From Rhodothermus marinus (GTDB lineage: Bacteria > Bacteroidota > Rhodothermia > Rhodothermales > Rhodothermaceae): a DNA stretch of 64,000 nt. Each line of letters begins with the position of its first letter. Position 1 is the stretch's first letter. This document shows positions 11,512-21,086 of this stretch, piece by piece. The DNA lies in contig NZ_AP019797.1 of NCBI RefSeq assembly GCF_009936275.1, positions 1,479,501-1,543,500 of the forward strand, in the 5' to 3' direction. A program made the translations under genes and the position numbers. Below the pieces are notes generated by a model that searched no databases, had not been told where the DNA came from, and worked only from the letters and a program-made list of their open reading frames with translations.

Positions 11512-12429
11512 CTACAGGCTCTGCAGATGGGCCTGGAGGGCTTCGACGGATTCGGGCCCGATCCGAAACGAAAGCAGGGCCGCCGGTCGATCGCGCAGGG
11601 CGGCCACACGCCGGTGGCTCTGGGGCGTGCAGAGCAGCAGATCGGCCTGTTCGAGGAGCGGGCGCAGGTGGTGGCGGCTTTCTTCGATGGCCACGGCCAG
11701 TACCTGTCCGCCAAAGCCCGTGGCCACGCGGAGTTCGGTCAGCAGATGAGGAATCGTTTCGGGTTGCAGCGTGACCAGCCCGATCGTCTCACGGGGAAGG
11801 AGCATGGCGACGCGTTCCAGCGCGGAGGGCTCTAAGTAGGCCATGAGGCCGAGCCAGTCGGCCTGCGGAAGGCGGGCACGGAAGCGATGCAGGTCGGCAT
11901 GGCGGGCCAGTACGAGATCGGCGTCTTCGTGGTGAACGAGCGATTCAGGCGTTGCGGGTTCGATCCATTCGGCCCAGGGCGCGCCCAGCGCCGCAATCAG
12001 ACCTTCAGCCAGCTCCCGGGTCGGGGCCAGACAGAGTACTTTGGGAGCAGGGGCATGATCTTCCAGGAGCGACAGTTGCTCCTGGAGCAGGTATTCGATG
12101 TCTTCCGGGCTGAGTCCGATGCCGACGAGCCTGCGCAGCGCCTCCTGCAGCAGGGCAGCGCCCTGCTCCAGCCGCATCTCCCGGGTCGGCACGGCTTCGG
12201 GCCGTACCAGATAGCGGCGGCCGGACTGACTGTGGATCAGGCCTTCGGCTTCGAGCTGCTGGTAGGCCTTGCGTACCGTGTGGAACGAAATCCCGAGCTG
12301 GCGGGCCAGTTCTCGTGTGGACGGAAGCGAAGCGCCCGGCCGGAAGTGCCCGCGTGCGATCAGGTAGCGCAATTGCGCCACCAGTTGTTCGTGGATTGGT
12401 TGAGATCCCGAGCGATCCAGCGTGATCAT
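11512..12429 (-). CDS. GntR-family transcriptional regulator with unusual C-terminal domain
   Basis: A 305-residue regulator. Residues 1-75 form a GntR winged helix (SQPIHEQLVAQLRYLIARG, PGASLPSTRELARQLGISF, VRKAYQQLEAEGLI). The remaining 230 residues are not a recognisable FCD, UTRA or aminotransferase domain. They read as two alpha/beta lobes (VLCLAPTRELAEGLIAALG ... TIGLVTLQPETIPHLL ... ADLLLCTPQSHRRVAAL), perhaps a periplasmic-binding-protein-like sensor. ATG at 12429 begins at the conserved winged helix; the open frame further upstream overlaps the zinc-ribbon gene. The two genes are four nucleotides apart, so they form an operon. Confidence 0.8.
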   Translation of the reverse strand: MITLDRSGSQPIHEQLVAQLRYLIARGHFRPGASLPSTRELARQLGISFHTVRKAYQQLEAEGLIHSQSGRRYLVRPEAVPTREMRLEQGAALLQEALRRLVGIGLSPEDIEYLLQEQLSLLEDHAPAPKVLCLAPTRELAEGLIAALGAPWAEWIEPATPESLVHHEDADLVLARHADLHRFRARLPQADWLGLMAYLEPSALERVAMLLPRETIGLVTLQPETIPHLLTELRVATGFGGQVLAVAIEESRHHLRPLLEQADLLLCTPQSHRRVAALRDRPAALLSFRIGPESVEALQAHLQSL

Positions 12430-12433
12430 CGTC

Positions 12434-12631
12434 TCAGTCGAAGTCGCTGCAGGACATGAAGTAATGGCAGCGAGGGCACCGGTACTTGCAGCGATGGTTT
12501 TCCAGCCGGTGGCCGCAGTTCGGGCAGTAATCCCACCAGGCATCGGGTGAAGGTTCGTCCGCGGAGGCGTCCCGATGGCGTGGGTGCTCCGGTAGTGGAT
12601 CCAGCGAGGAGGAATGTGCGGGGCGTTTCAT
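12434..12631 (-). CDS. Small zinc-ribbon protein
   Basis: A 65-residue protein with a disordered, His/Pro/Ser-rich N-terminal half and a C-terminal zinc ribbon: YCPNCGHRL followed by [14 protein letters not shown], giving Cys at 36, 39, 48, 52, 55 and 61. Such ribbons bind one Zn2+ and act in nucleic-acid or protein binding; no specific function is known. The frame continues upstream to 12886, but ATG 12631 excludes sequence overlapping the next gene. It lies four nucleotides upstream of the GntR gene, so it may act with or be regulated by that protein. Confidence 0.65.
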   Translation of the reverse strand: MKRPAHSSSLDPLPEHPRHRDASADEPSPDAWWDYCPNCGHRLENHRCKYRCPRCHYFMSCSDFD

Positions 12632-12764
12632 GGCAGGCAAGCGGGATGGCGGCCTATAAACCGGAAATCGCCGCATCAGGTTCGCGCTTGTAAGCAGGCG
12701 AGCCGTGCTGGAAGAAAAAAGAGCCGTTCGTTGCGCCTGAGTGGCGATTGCGATGACAGGCTGG

Positions 12765-13220
12765 CTATGAGTCTTCGGGGCTGCTATGGCGGTCGCGAAG
12801 CCGTGCAACCAGGCGTTCGGCTTCGGGCCAGTCGGCGTCGCGAAGCGTGTAGAGCACGTCCGCAAAGAACAGGTGCGTGCGGTCATGGTCGCGGCGGACG
12901 CCCAGCAGTCGGCGTGGCGGCGGTTGCCGTCCGGTCAGCACGTCCCAGACGCTGCGCAGCACGACCGTGTCGGCGTGCAGGTGCAGTTCGGCCGGCGTCT
13001 GTTGCATCCAGTAGCCGGTCCAGCCCAGCGCGATCAGCACGGCCAGCGGCAGCCCCAGCGACAGCCAGAGGCCCAGTGGCTGCGTCTGCAACGCGCGCAC
13101 CAGCAGCACCACGGCCAGCGCCAGCAGACAGGTCGCCAGCGGACGCACCAGCGCCGTCCGAAACGCCCGCAGGTCGGGCGTCTGCGCGGGATGGAAGCGG
13201 CTGAAGAAGACGGCGTCCAT
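12765..13220 (-). CDS. Membrane protein of unknown function
   Basis: A 151-residue protein with two adjacent hydrophobic segments (about 28-43 and 52-72), followed by a C-terminal cytoplasmic domain with PH-domain-like beta strands ([19 protein letters not shown] ... [19 protein letters not shown] ... [10 protein letters not shown]). This architecture resembles small bacterial two-TM/PH-like proteins, but no family is claimed. The frame extends far upstream as an artefact inside the P5C dehydrogenase gene; ATG 13220 lies just beyond the terminator of that gene. The gene probably has its own promoter or is reached by read-through. Confidence 0.6.
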   Translation of the reverse strand: MDAVFFSRFHPAQTPDLRAFRTALVRPLATCLLALAVVLLVRALQTQPLGLWLSLGLPLAVLIALGWTGYWMQQTPAELHLHADTVVLRSVWDVLTGRQPPPRRLLGVRRDHDRTHLFFADVLYTLRDADWPEAERLVARLRDRHSSPEDS

Positions 13221-13229
13221 GATGGCACG

Positions 13230-13264
13230 AAAAAAAGCCCGGCCGGCGCGAACCGGCCGGGCTT
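13230..13264 (-). terminator. Rho-independent terminator of the P5C dehydrogenase gene
   Basis: On the minus strand AAGCCCGGCCGG pairs with CCGGCCGGGCTT (plus-strand 13235-13246 and 13253-13264) around a six-base loop, and the transcript then runs into seven U (plus-strand A-run 13230-13236). It begins directly after the stop codon region of the gene at 13271. Confidence 0.9.
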
Positions 13265-13270
13265 CGGCGT

Positions 13271-14941
<1,671 letters not shown>

Positions 14942-15047
14942 GGGTCCTCGGTGTCTGGTTGGCGAAAAAATCGATCCGAATGCACCGGACCCACCTTCGG
15001 GGTCCGGCGTTGAAAGAACGCCCTGGCCGGAGGGGTTGTTTTCGGGA

Positions 15048-15078
15048 TTGTGGGAAAGGAACGCGTTGGTTAACTTTT
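15048..15078 (+). promoter_or_regulatory. Predicted promoter of tRNA-Leu
   Basis: TTG (15048-15050) and TAACTTTT (15071-15078) are 20 nt apart, matching the Bacteroidota -33/-7 pattern. Transcription would start a few bases before the mature tRNA 5' end at 15087. Confidence 0.45.
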
Positions 15079-15086
15079 CGCGCGGC

Positions 15087-15173
15087 GGGGAGGTGGTGGA
15101 ATCGGTAGACACACGGCACTTAAAATGCCGTGGGCCCAGGTGGCCCGTGCGGGTTCGAGTCCCGCCCTCCCCA
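15087..15173 (+). tRNA. tRNA-Leu (anticodon TAA)
   Basis: The acceptor stem GGGGAGG (15087-15093) pairs with CCTCCCC (15166-15172), with discriminator A at 15173. The anticodon arm is CGGCA / TGCCG around loop CTTAAAA, giving anticodon TAA at 15121-15123. A long variable arm, typical of class II leucine tRNAs, and a T-arm GCGGG-TTCGAGT-CCCGC follow. The 3' CCA is not encoded. It is transcribed divergently from the P5C dehydrogenase gene. Confidence 0.96.
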
Positions 15174-15393
15174 CAAATAATCTGCATATCTTTTTGCCTG
15201 ACAGTACCTCGGGACAATTGTGGGTGAAAACCGCGGCGTAATCAACGCACTCTTTTCGTTCGGATCAGATTAATCCGGGGATGTCCGTCTCTGTCGCGTT
15301 GTTTTCATCGCCGAGAGTCTGTGACGCTTCAGGAACGTAATTTCTTGCCGGGGAGTTTGGGAGCGCCGGAAGGAATCGGCTGTTCTGTTGCCT

Positions 15394-15966
15394 ATGAAAC
15401 CAGAAGCTACAACGCCCGAACCGGAGTCGCGGCCGCAATCGCGGGCCGAAGTGGAAGCTGCGCTGCAGGCCAAGGCGCAGGAAATCGAAGCCGATCTGGA
15501 GGCGCTCCAGGAAGAGGTGCGTCAGCTGGGACGGTCGTTTCGGGAAGCGCTCTGGAACCATCCGCTGGTCAGTGTGGGCGGTAGTCTGGTCGCCGGTTTG
15601 CTGGTCGGCTGGGTGTTGGGAGGGCTGGGGCGTCGGCGCCCGCGACTGTCGAAGACGCATCGGGCGCTGGTGTCGGCCTACCTGGAGGCCCTCGTCGCCG
15701 AAGCCCGTAAGGCGGCGCGGCGTGGACGCGACCCAGTGCAGGCGATCCGGAAGGCGCTCGAGGAGCGCGTGCCGCTCGTCATCGTTCAGGATAACGAAGG
15801 CGCGTCCGAGAAAGGTGTGCTGCGGTCGATCGGTGGGGCCGTGCTGGGACTGGTCGGCAGCGCTGCGAGTGTGGCGCTTAGCCGCGTGCTGGCCGATGCG
15901 CTGCTGGATGCGTTTGCCGCAGGACAGCAAACCGAAGCGGTCGATGCGGAGATTCCGGAAGCCTGA
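15394..15966 (+). CDS. Membrane-anchored coiled-coil protein (DUF883-like)
   Basis: A 190-residue protein. Residues about 15-50 form a charged coiled coil (AEVEAALQAKAQEIEADLEA). HPLVSVGGSLVAGLLVGWVL is a glycine-rich membrane or peripheral segment like those of ElaB/YqjD (DUF883) proteins, and VLRSIGGAVLGLVGSAASVAL is a second hydrophobic stretch. It may sit at the inner membrane; the ribosome-binding role known for YqjD is not assumed. ATG 15394 is preferred to the TTG at 15388. The 220 bases before it (15174-15393) hold no other gene that I can support. Confidence 0.65.
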   Translation: MKPEATTPEPESRPQSRAEVEAALQAKAQEIEADLEALQEEVRQLGRSFREALWNHPLVSVGGSLVAGLLVGWVLGGLGRRRPRLSKTHRALVSAYLEALVAEARKAARRGRDPVQAIRKALEERVPLVIVQDNEGASEKGVLRSIGGAVLGLVGSAASVALSRVLADALLDAFAAGQQTEAVDAEIPEA

Positions 15967-16037
15967 GGTGCGTTTTTCATCTCATTCTCGGCAAACGGGC
16001 GTGTCCTTTCACTGCGCCATTCATAAGTTTAGTTGAA

Positions 16038-16076
16038 CCGCTTCCGAAAGGAAGCGCGGTTGTTCCGCCGGAACAA
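16038..16076 (+). promoter_or_regulatory. Double hairpin in the adk leader
   Basis: Two adjacent perfect hairpins precede adk: CGCTTCC-GAAA-GGAAGCG (16039-16056), with a stable GNRA-type loop, and TTGTTCC-GCC-GGAACAA (16060-16076). They end 15 nt before the adk ATG. No T-tract follows, so they are not a terminator; an mRNA-stability or translational-control element, or an operator, is possible. Confidence 0.5.
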
Positions 16077-16091
16077 GCTCGAAGACGAACC

Positions 16092-16739
16092 ATGCGCATT
16101 GTGTTCATGGGGCCGCCCGGCGCCGGTAAAGGCACCCAGGCCAGACGGCTGGCTGCGGCCTACGGACTGCGCCATATTTCAACCGGCGACCTGATTCGCG
16201 CGGCCATTCAGGAGGAGACGCCCCTGGGAAAGAAGGCGCAGCCCTATATCGAAAAAGGCCAGTTGGTGCCGGACGAACTGGTCTGGGAACTCGCCAAAGC
16301 GGCACTGGCCGAAAACCGCTACGATCACTTCGTGCTGGACGGATTTCCCCGGACGATCCGCCAGGCCGAATGGCTGGACGCGCTGCTGGAGCAACAGGGG
16401 CGACCGCTCCAGATCGTGCTGAATCTAATCGTGCCGGACGATCTGATCGTCGCGCGTCTTTCGCGCCGGCGCGTGCACAAGCTCACGGGGGAAAACTATC
16501 ACTTGGATTTCAATCCGCCGCCGCCGGACGTGGATCCTTCGCTGATCATTCAGCGTCCCGATGATCGTCCGGAGGCGATCCGGCGCCGCCTGGAAGTGTA
16601 CCGTACGACGCACGAGCCGCTCGCGCAGTACTACCGCCAGCGCGGGCTGCTGGTCGACGTGGACGGCGTCGGATCGATGGACGAGGTGTTTGGCCGGATT
16701 CAGGAAGTCCTTCGCCGTCAGGGCGTACTGGTGGAATAG
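16092..16739 (+). CDS. adk: Adenylate kinase
   Basis: Adk catalyses ATP + AMP = 2 ADP. The 215 residues contain the P-loop GPPGAGKGTQ (7-16), the AMP-binding ISTGDLIRAA, the DGFPRTIRQAEWL motif and the long LID domain (RRRVHKLTGENYHLDFNPPP ... IIQRPDDRPE). The LID lacks the four-Cys zinc site found in many Gram-positive enzymes. The gene begins an apparent operon with a polyprenyl synthase: the ATG of the next gene directly follows its TAG. Confidence 0.98.
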   Translation: MRIVFMGPPGAGKGTQARRLAAAYGLRHISTGDLIRAAIQEETPLGKKAQPYIEKGQLVPDELVWELAKAALAENRYDHFVLDGFPRTIRQAEWLDALLEQQGRPLQIVLNLIVPDDLIVARLSRRRVHKLTGENYHLDFNPPPPDVDPSLIIQRPDDRPEAIRRRLEVYRTTHEPLAQYYRQRGLLVDVDGVGSMDEVFGRIQEVLRRQGVLVE

Positions 16740-17732
16740 ATGGAGGTAACGCGCCAGGAGGCTGCTGCGCAGGTGACCCGACTGCGCCGGCTCGTGGAGC
16801 AGGCGCTGCCCGGTCTGGTCGAGGCCACGCGCGAGCCGGCCGAACTCTACGAACCCGTTCGCTACGTGCTGAGCGGTACGGGCAAGCGCATGCGCCCGGT
16901 ACTGCTCATGCTGGCGGCCGAACTCTACGGCCGTCCGGCCGAGTCGGTGCTTCCGGCCGCGCTGGCCGTCGAGGTCTTCCATGCCTTCACGCTCGTGCAC
17001 GACGACATCATGGACCATGCGGCCGAGCGCCGGGGGCGTCCGACGGTCCATGTGAAATGGGATGAGGCCACCGCGCTGCTCTGTGGCGACTACCTGATGG
17101 GCCTTTCCTACGCGCTGCTGGGGCAGGTAGAAAATGCTCCGCTGGCGCGCGTGCTGGCCATGTTTCACCGCATGGTGGAACGCCTCTGCGAGGGGCAGGC
17201 GCTCGACAAAGCCTTCGAGACGCGCGCGCACGTCTCCGTGGCCGAATATCTGCAGATGGTGGACGGCAAAACGAGCGCGCTCCTGGAGTTGTGCCTGCAA
17301 CTGGGCGGACTGCTGGGCGGTGCCGACGAAGCCGACCTGCGGGCGCTCGAGCAACTGGGACGCAACTTGGGGCGGGCCTTTCAGATTCAGGACGATCTGC
17401 TGGATCTGACGGCCACTTCTCCGCAGTGGGGCAAGCCCATCGGCGCGGATCTGATGGAAGGGAAAAAGACGTTCCCCGTGCTGGCCGCTCTTGAACAGGC
17501 CGGCGAGGACGAACGCGCCTGGTTCGAGGAGCGTTTACGGCGGAGGTTTCGTTCCGAGGAGGTGCCGGAGGCGCGGCAGCGCCTGGAGCGGCTGGGCGGG
17601 CTGGAAGCGGCCCGCCGGGCGGTTGACCGCTATCTGCAGGAAGCCCGGGCCGCGCTGGCGCAGTTGCCCGACCGTCCGCCGGGCCAAGCCCTGGCCTGGT
17701 TCCTCGACCAGCTGGCGCAGCGTCGTCACTGA
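16740..17732 (+). CDS. Polyprenyl diphosphate synthase
   Basis: A trans-isoprenyl diphosphate synthase of 330 residues that condenses IPP with an allylic diphosphate. It has the two Asp-rich motifs, D88-D-I-M-D92 (followed by HAAERRGRPTVH) and QIQDDLLDLTA, and the GTGKRMRP substrate motif. F83 lies five residues before the first Asp and there is no insertion in the first motif. By the usual chain-length rules this suggests a short product (C15-C20) such as GGPP, needed for carotenoids, rather than a long menaquinone chain; this is inference. The ATG directly follows the adk stop codon, so the genes are cotranscribed. Confidence 0.9.
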   Translation: MEVTRQEAAAQVTRLRRLVEQALPGLVEATREPAELYEPVRYVLSGTGKRMRPVLLMLAAELYGRPAESVLPAALAVEVFHAFTLVHDDIMDHAAERRGRPTVHVKWDEATALLCGDYLMGLSYALLGQVENAPLARVLAMFHRMVERLCEGQALDKAFETRAHVSVAEYLQMVDGKTSALLELCLQLGGLLGGADEADLRALEQLGRNLGRAFQIQDDLLDLTATSPQWGKPIGADLMEGKKTFPVLAALEQAGEDERAWFEERLRRRFRSEEVPEARQRLERLGGLEAARRAVDRYLQEARAALAQLPDRPPGQALAWFLDQLAQRRH

Positions 17733-17745
17733 ATCGCTTCTGCCT

Positions 17746-18015
17746 ATGATCGTCCGCGAAGTTGTGGTCAAGAACAAATCCGGACTGCACACGCGGCCGG
17801 CCTCGATGATCGTGCGTACGGCCTCGCGTTTTAAGTCGGATTTTTTTATCGAAAAGGACGGATACGAAATCAACGGAAAGAGTATCATTGGTGTAATGAC
17901 CCTGGCGGCAGAACCCGGCGCCCGGTTGAAGCTTGTCTTTGATGGGGAGGACGAAGAGGAGGCAGCGGAGGCGATTGTCGCGTTGTTCGAGCAGGGCTTC
18001 GGGGAAATCGAATAG
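17746..18015 (+). CDS. ptsH: Phosphocarrier protein HPr
   Basis: HPr is the small phosphocarrier of the PEP:sugar phosphotransferase system. The 89 residues contain the phospho-accepting H15 in SGLHTRPAS and the regulatory serine S46 in NGKSIIGVMTLAAE, where HPr kinase would act; neither HprK nor an EII is in the window. ATG 17746 gives the conserved start MIVREVVVKNKSGLH; the frame upstream overlaps the polyprenyl synthase. ptsI follows nine nucleotides later. Confidence 0.96.
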   Translation: MIVREVVVKNKSGLHTRPASMIVRTASRFKSDFFIEKDGYEINGKSIIGVMTLAAEPGARLKLVFDGEDEEEAAEAIVALFEQGFGEIE

Positions 18016-18024
18016 GAGGCGGGC

Positions 18025-19857
18025 ATGGAGCAGCGATCGATCCAGGCCGAAGCGCAGGAACGCATTTTTATCGGGATCCCGGCCGCGCCGGGCATTGCGA
18101 TCGGTCCGGCTTACCTGTTCAACAAGCGGGAGGTGGTGGTGGAAGCCCGGCGCATCTCGGAGGCCGAAGTGGAAGCCGAGCTGGAGCGCTTCGAGCAGGC
18201 GGTGCAACGGGCCGAGCGTGACCTGAACAAGATCAGCTCGGTCGCCCGGGAAAAGCTCGGCGAGGAAAGCGCCTCGGTCTTCGAAGCGCAACGCCTGATG
18301 TTGCACGACGCATCGGTCTACGATCGCATCCGTGAATACATTCAGACGCATCGCTGCAACGCCGACTATGCCGTGGCGCACGTGCTGGACGAGCACATTC
18401 GCCGCCTGGAAGCCAGCAACAACGCCTACCTGCGCGAGCGCGTGGCCGACTTGATCGACGTCAAGGAACGGCTGATCCGTCATCTTCGTCGCGAAAAGCT
18501 GCTTTCGGCCATCGATCCCGAGCACATCATCGTGGCCGAAAACCTCTCGGCCGCCGACGTGGTGCTCTTCAGCCGCCGGGGCATTCTGGGCTGTGCCACC
18601 GACCATGGCGGACCCACCTCGCACGTGTCGATCATGGCGCGGGCGCTGGGCGTGCCCGCCGTGGTGAGCCTACACGGCCTCTCGGACAGCGTGCAGACCG
18701 GCGATCTGATCATCCTCGACGGCATTCAGGGACGCGTCGTCGTCAACCCGCGCCCCGAAACGCTGGCCCTGTACCGGACCCGCCAGGAGCGCTACCGCCG
18801 CCTGCTGCAGGACCAGCAGCACCTGATCCCGCTTCCGGCCGAAACGCTCGACGGCCATCGCTTCGTGCTGCGCGCCAACCTGGAGCTGATCGAAGAACTG
18901 GATCTGCTGAAAAAATTCGGCGCCGAGGGCATCGGTCTGTTCCGGACCGAGGTGCTCTTTCTGATGCGGGGACCGCTGAACGTCTCCGAAGACTACCAGC
19001 TGCACGTGTATCGCCAGATCGTCGAGCGCGTCAAACCGAATCCGACCACGTTCCGGTTGCTCGACCTGGGCGGCGACAAGATGCTTCCGATCGCACACCG
19101 CGAGCACAACCCGTTCCTGGGCTGGCGCGGACTGCGTGTGCTGCTGGACCGCCCCGAGCTGCTGTTGCCCCAACTCCGGGCGCTGCTGCGGGCCAGCGCC
19201 TACGGGCCGATTCGCATCCTGGTGCCGATGGTCACGGCGCTGGACGAATACCGTCGGTTCCAGGAAGTGCTCGAAGACGTCAAGGCCGAACTGCGCGCGC
19301 GGGGCGAACCCTTCGACGAAGCGGTGCCGGTGGGCATCATGGTGGAAGTGCCTTCGGTGGCGCTCATGGCCGATCTGTTCGCCGAAGAAGTGGACTTCTT
19401 CTCGATCGGCACGAACGACCTGACGCAGTACACGCTGGCCGTCGATCGCGGTAACGACCTGGTGGCGCCACTTTACGAAGCGCTGCATCCGGCCGTGTTG
19501 CGTCTGGTCAAGCACACGATCGACGCCGGCCATCGGCACGGCATCCCGGTGAGTCTGTGCGGCGAACTGGCCGGTGATCCGCAGGCCACGCCGATCCTGG
19601 CCGGCATGGGACTGGACGAGTTCAGCGCGGCGCCGCCGTATCTGCCCGAGGTGAAGCGGGTCATCCGGGCCATGCAGTTCCGCGAGGCCCAGGAGCTGGC
19701 CGAACAGGCGCTTCAGTGCCGTACGGCCACCGAGGTGGCCACGCTGGTCAACGCGTGGTTGCAGGAGCATGGCTGCGGTCTGCTGCAGTACATGCAGGCC
19801 GACGAACCAACGGCCGGCAACGGCCGCGCCGAAGCTTCCAGTTTGCAGGAATCCTGA
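18025..19857 (+). CDS. ptsI: PEP-protein phosphotransferase (enzyme I)
   Basis: Enzyme I takes the phosphoryl group from phosphoenolpyruvate and passes it to HPr. The 610 residues contain the swivelling phosphohistidine domain with H200 in GGPTSHVSIMARALG, and the TIM-barrel PEP-binding domain (EGIGLFRTEVLFL, LDLGGDKMLP, VPSVALMADLF, FSIGTNDLTQYTLAVDRGN and the catalytic Cys in SLCGELAGDP). It has an AGGAGG site at 18014-18019 and follows ptsH. The complete HPr-EI pair without an enzyme II here suggests either unlinked EIIs or a regulatory phosphorelay. Confidence 0.97.
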   Translation: MEQRSIQAEAQERIFIGIPAAPGIAIGPAYLFNKREVVVEARRISEAEVEAELERFEQAVQRAERDLNKISSVAREKLGEESASVFEAQRLMLHDASVYDRIREYIQTHRCNADYAVAHVLDEHIRRLEASNNAYLRERVADLIDVKERLIRHLRREKLLSAIDPEHIIVAENLSAADVVLFSRRGILGCATDHGGPTSHVSIMARALGVPAVVSLHGLSDSVQTGDLIILDGIQGRVVVNPRPETLALYRTRQERYRRLLQDQQHLIPLPAETLDGHRFVLRANLELIEELDLLKKFGAEGIGLFRTEVLFLMRGPLNVSEDYQLHVYRQIVERVKPNPTTFRLLDLGGDKMLPIAHREHNPFLGWRGLRVLLDRPELLLPQLRALLRASAYGPIRILVPMVTALDEYRRFQEVLEDVKAELRARGEPFDEAVPVGIMVEVPSVALMADLFAEEVDFFSIGTNDLTQYTLAVDRGNDLVAPLYEALHPAVLRLVKHTIDAGHRHGIPVSLCGELAGDPQATPILAGMGLDEFSAAPPYLPEVKRVIRAMQFREAQELAEQALQCRTATEVATLVNAWLQEHGCGLLQYMQADEPTAGNGRAEASSLQES

Positions 19858-19894
19858 CCATTCCTCATAACCTGAAGTACATTGCCGTAGTACC

Positions 19895-20938
19895 ATGCGA
19901 CTCGAAGACATTCGCCGGGTAGATCCCCAGGGGATGTACGACGCCATCCGGGACTTTCCGGAGCAGTGGCGTCGGGGCCGGGAACTGGCCCGTGACTTCG
20001 ATCCGGGCTTTACGGTCGAGGGCAAAGACCACCTGGTCGTTGCCGGTATGGGCGGTTCGGCCATTGGAGGCGATCTGTTGCGCACGCTGGTGGCCGACGC
20101 GGCCCGCCTGCCGGTGACCGTCGTCCGGCACTACCGGTTGCCGGGCTTTGTGACGGAGCGTTCGGTCGTGATCGCTTCGAGCTATTCGGGTAATACGGAA
20201 GAGACGCTGGCCGCCTTCGAAGAGGCGCGGGCACGGGGCGCCACGGTCGTCTGCGTGGCGTCGGGTGGTGAGTTGCTGCGGCGGGCCCGGGCCGAAGGGC
20301 TCCCGTATTTGCAGATCCCGGGTGGTTTGCAGCCACGGGCCGCGCTGGGCTATTCGTTCACGGCGCTGCTGACCATCGCCGAGCATATCGGCCTGGTGGC
20401 CCCCGACGAGGCGGCCTGGGACGAAACGCAGGAGCTGCTGGAGCAGCAAAGCGAGGTTTTCGGCGATCCGTCCGGCAACGACGCGCTGGAGCTGGCCGAG
20501 GCGTTGCAGGATCGCCTGCCTTTCATCTACAGCGGGACCGGACTCATGGAGGCCGTCAACCTGCGCTGGCGCTGCCAGATTCAGGAAAACGCCAAGCGGC
20601 TGGCCTCCGGCAACGTCTATCCCGAGTTGAACCACAACGAAATCATGGGCTGGGAGTACCCCGGCCCGCTGCACGAGATGATCGGGGTGATCGTGCTGCG
20701 CGACCGCGAGGATCACCCCCGCGTCCAGCAGCGCATGGAGGTGACGCGCGAGTTGATCTCGGACCGGGCCGGCTACTGGGCCGAGGTGCAGAGCCAGGGC
20801 GAAAGTCGTCTGGCCCGGATGATGTCGTTGGTGAACCTGGGCGACTGGGTCAGCCTGTACCTGGCCGTGCTGCTGGGCGTGGATCCGACGCCGGTGCCGC
20901 TGATCGGACAGCTCAAGGAAACGCTGGCGCGCGTGTAA
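19895..20938 (+). CDS. Bifunctional phosphoglucose/phosphomannose isomerase
   Basis: A 347-residue two-SIS-domain isomerase that interconverts glucose-6-P, fructose-6-P and mannose-6-P. Motifs include VVAGMGGSAIGGDLLRTLV, the SIS signature SSYSGNTEETLAAFEEARA and the catalytic-region LNHNEIMGWEYPG (Glu/His). Length and motifs match the archaeal/bacterial bifunctional PGI/PMI family rather than classical Pgi. Mannose-6-P is the precursor of GDP-mannose, the donor used by the mannosylglycerate synthase at 137-1330. It follows ptsI by 37 nt and ends at a terminator. Confidence 0.9.
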   Translation: MRLEDIRRVDPQGMYDAIRDFPEQWRRGRELARDFDPGFTVEGKDHLVVAGMGGSAIGGDLLRTLVADAARLPVTVVRHYRLPGFVTERSVVIASSYSGNTEETLAAFEEARARGATVVCVASGGELLRRARAEGLPYLQIPGGLQPRAALGYSFTALLTIAEHIGLVAPDEAAWDETQELLEQQSEVFGDPSGNDALELAEALQDRLPFIYSGTGLMEAVNLRWRCQIQENAKRLASGNVYPELNHNEIMGWEYPGPLHEMIGVIVLRDREDHPRVQQRMEVTRELISDRAGYWAEVQSQGESRLARMMSLVNLGDWVSLYLAVLLGVDPTPVPLIGQLKETLARV

Positions 20939-20945
20939 GCGCCGA

Positions 20946-20974
20946 AGCCCTGTCCTGAGAGGGACGGGGTTTTC
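20946..20974 (+). terminator. Probable terminator after the PGI/PMI gene
   Basis: CCCTGTCC (20948-20955) pairs with GGACGGGG (20962-20969), with one G.T pair and a six-base loop, followed by TTTTCT. It sits 10 nt after the stop codon. Confidence 0.65.
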
Positions 20975-21086
20975 TGTGTACGGGCCGGGAAATTGCGCGC
21001 CGGTAGCCGGTTGTTTCCAGAGAAAAGCAAGGCGTGTCAGTGCGTGGTAGCAGACAGGCCGTTTTTGAGGAAACGGAGCGCACCTC

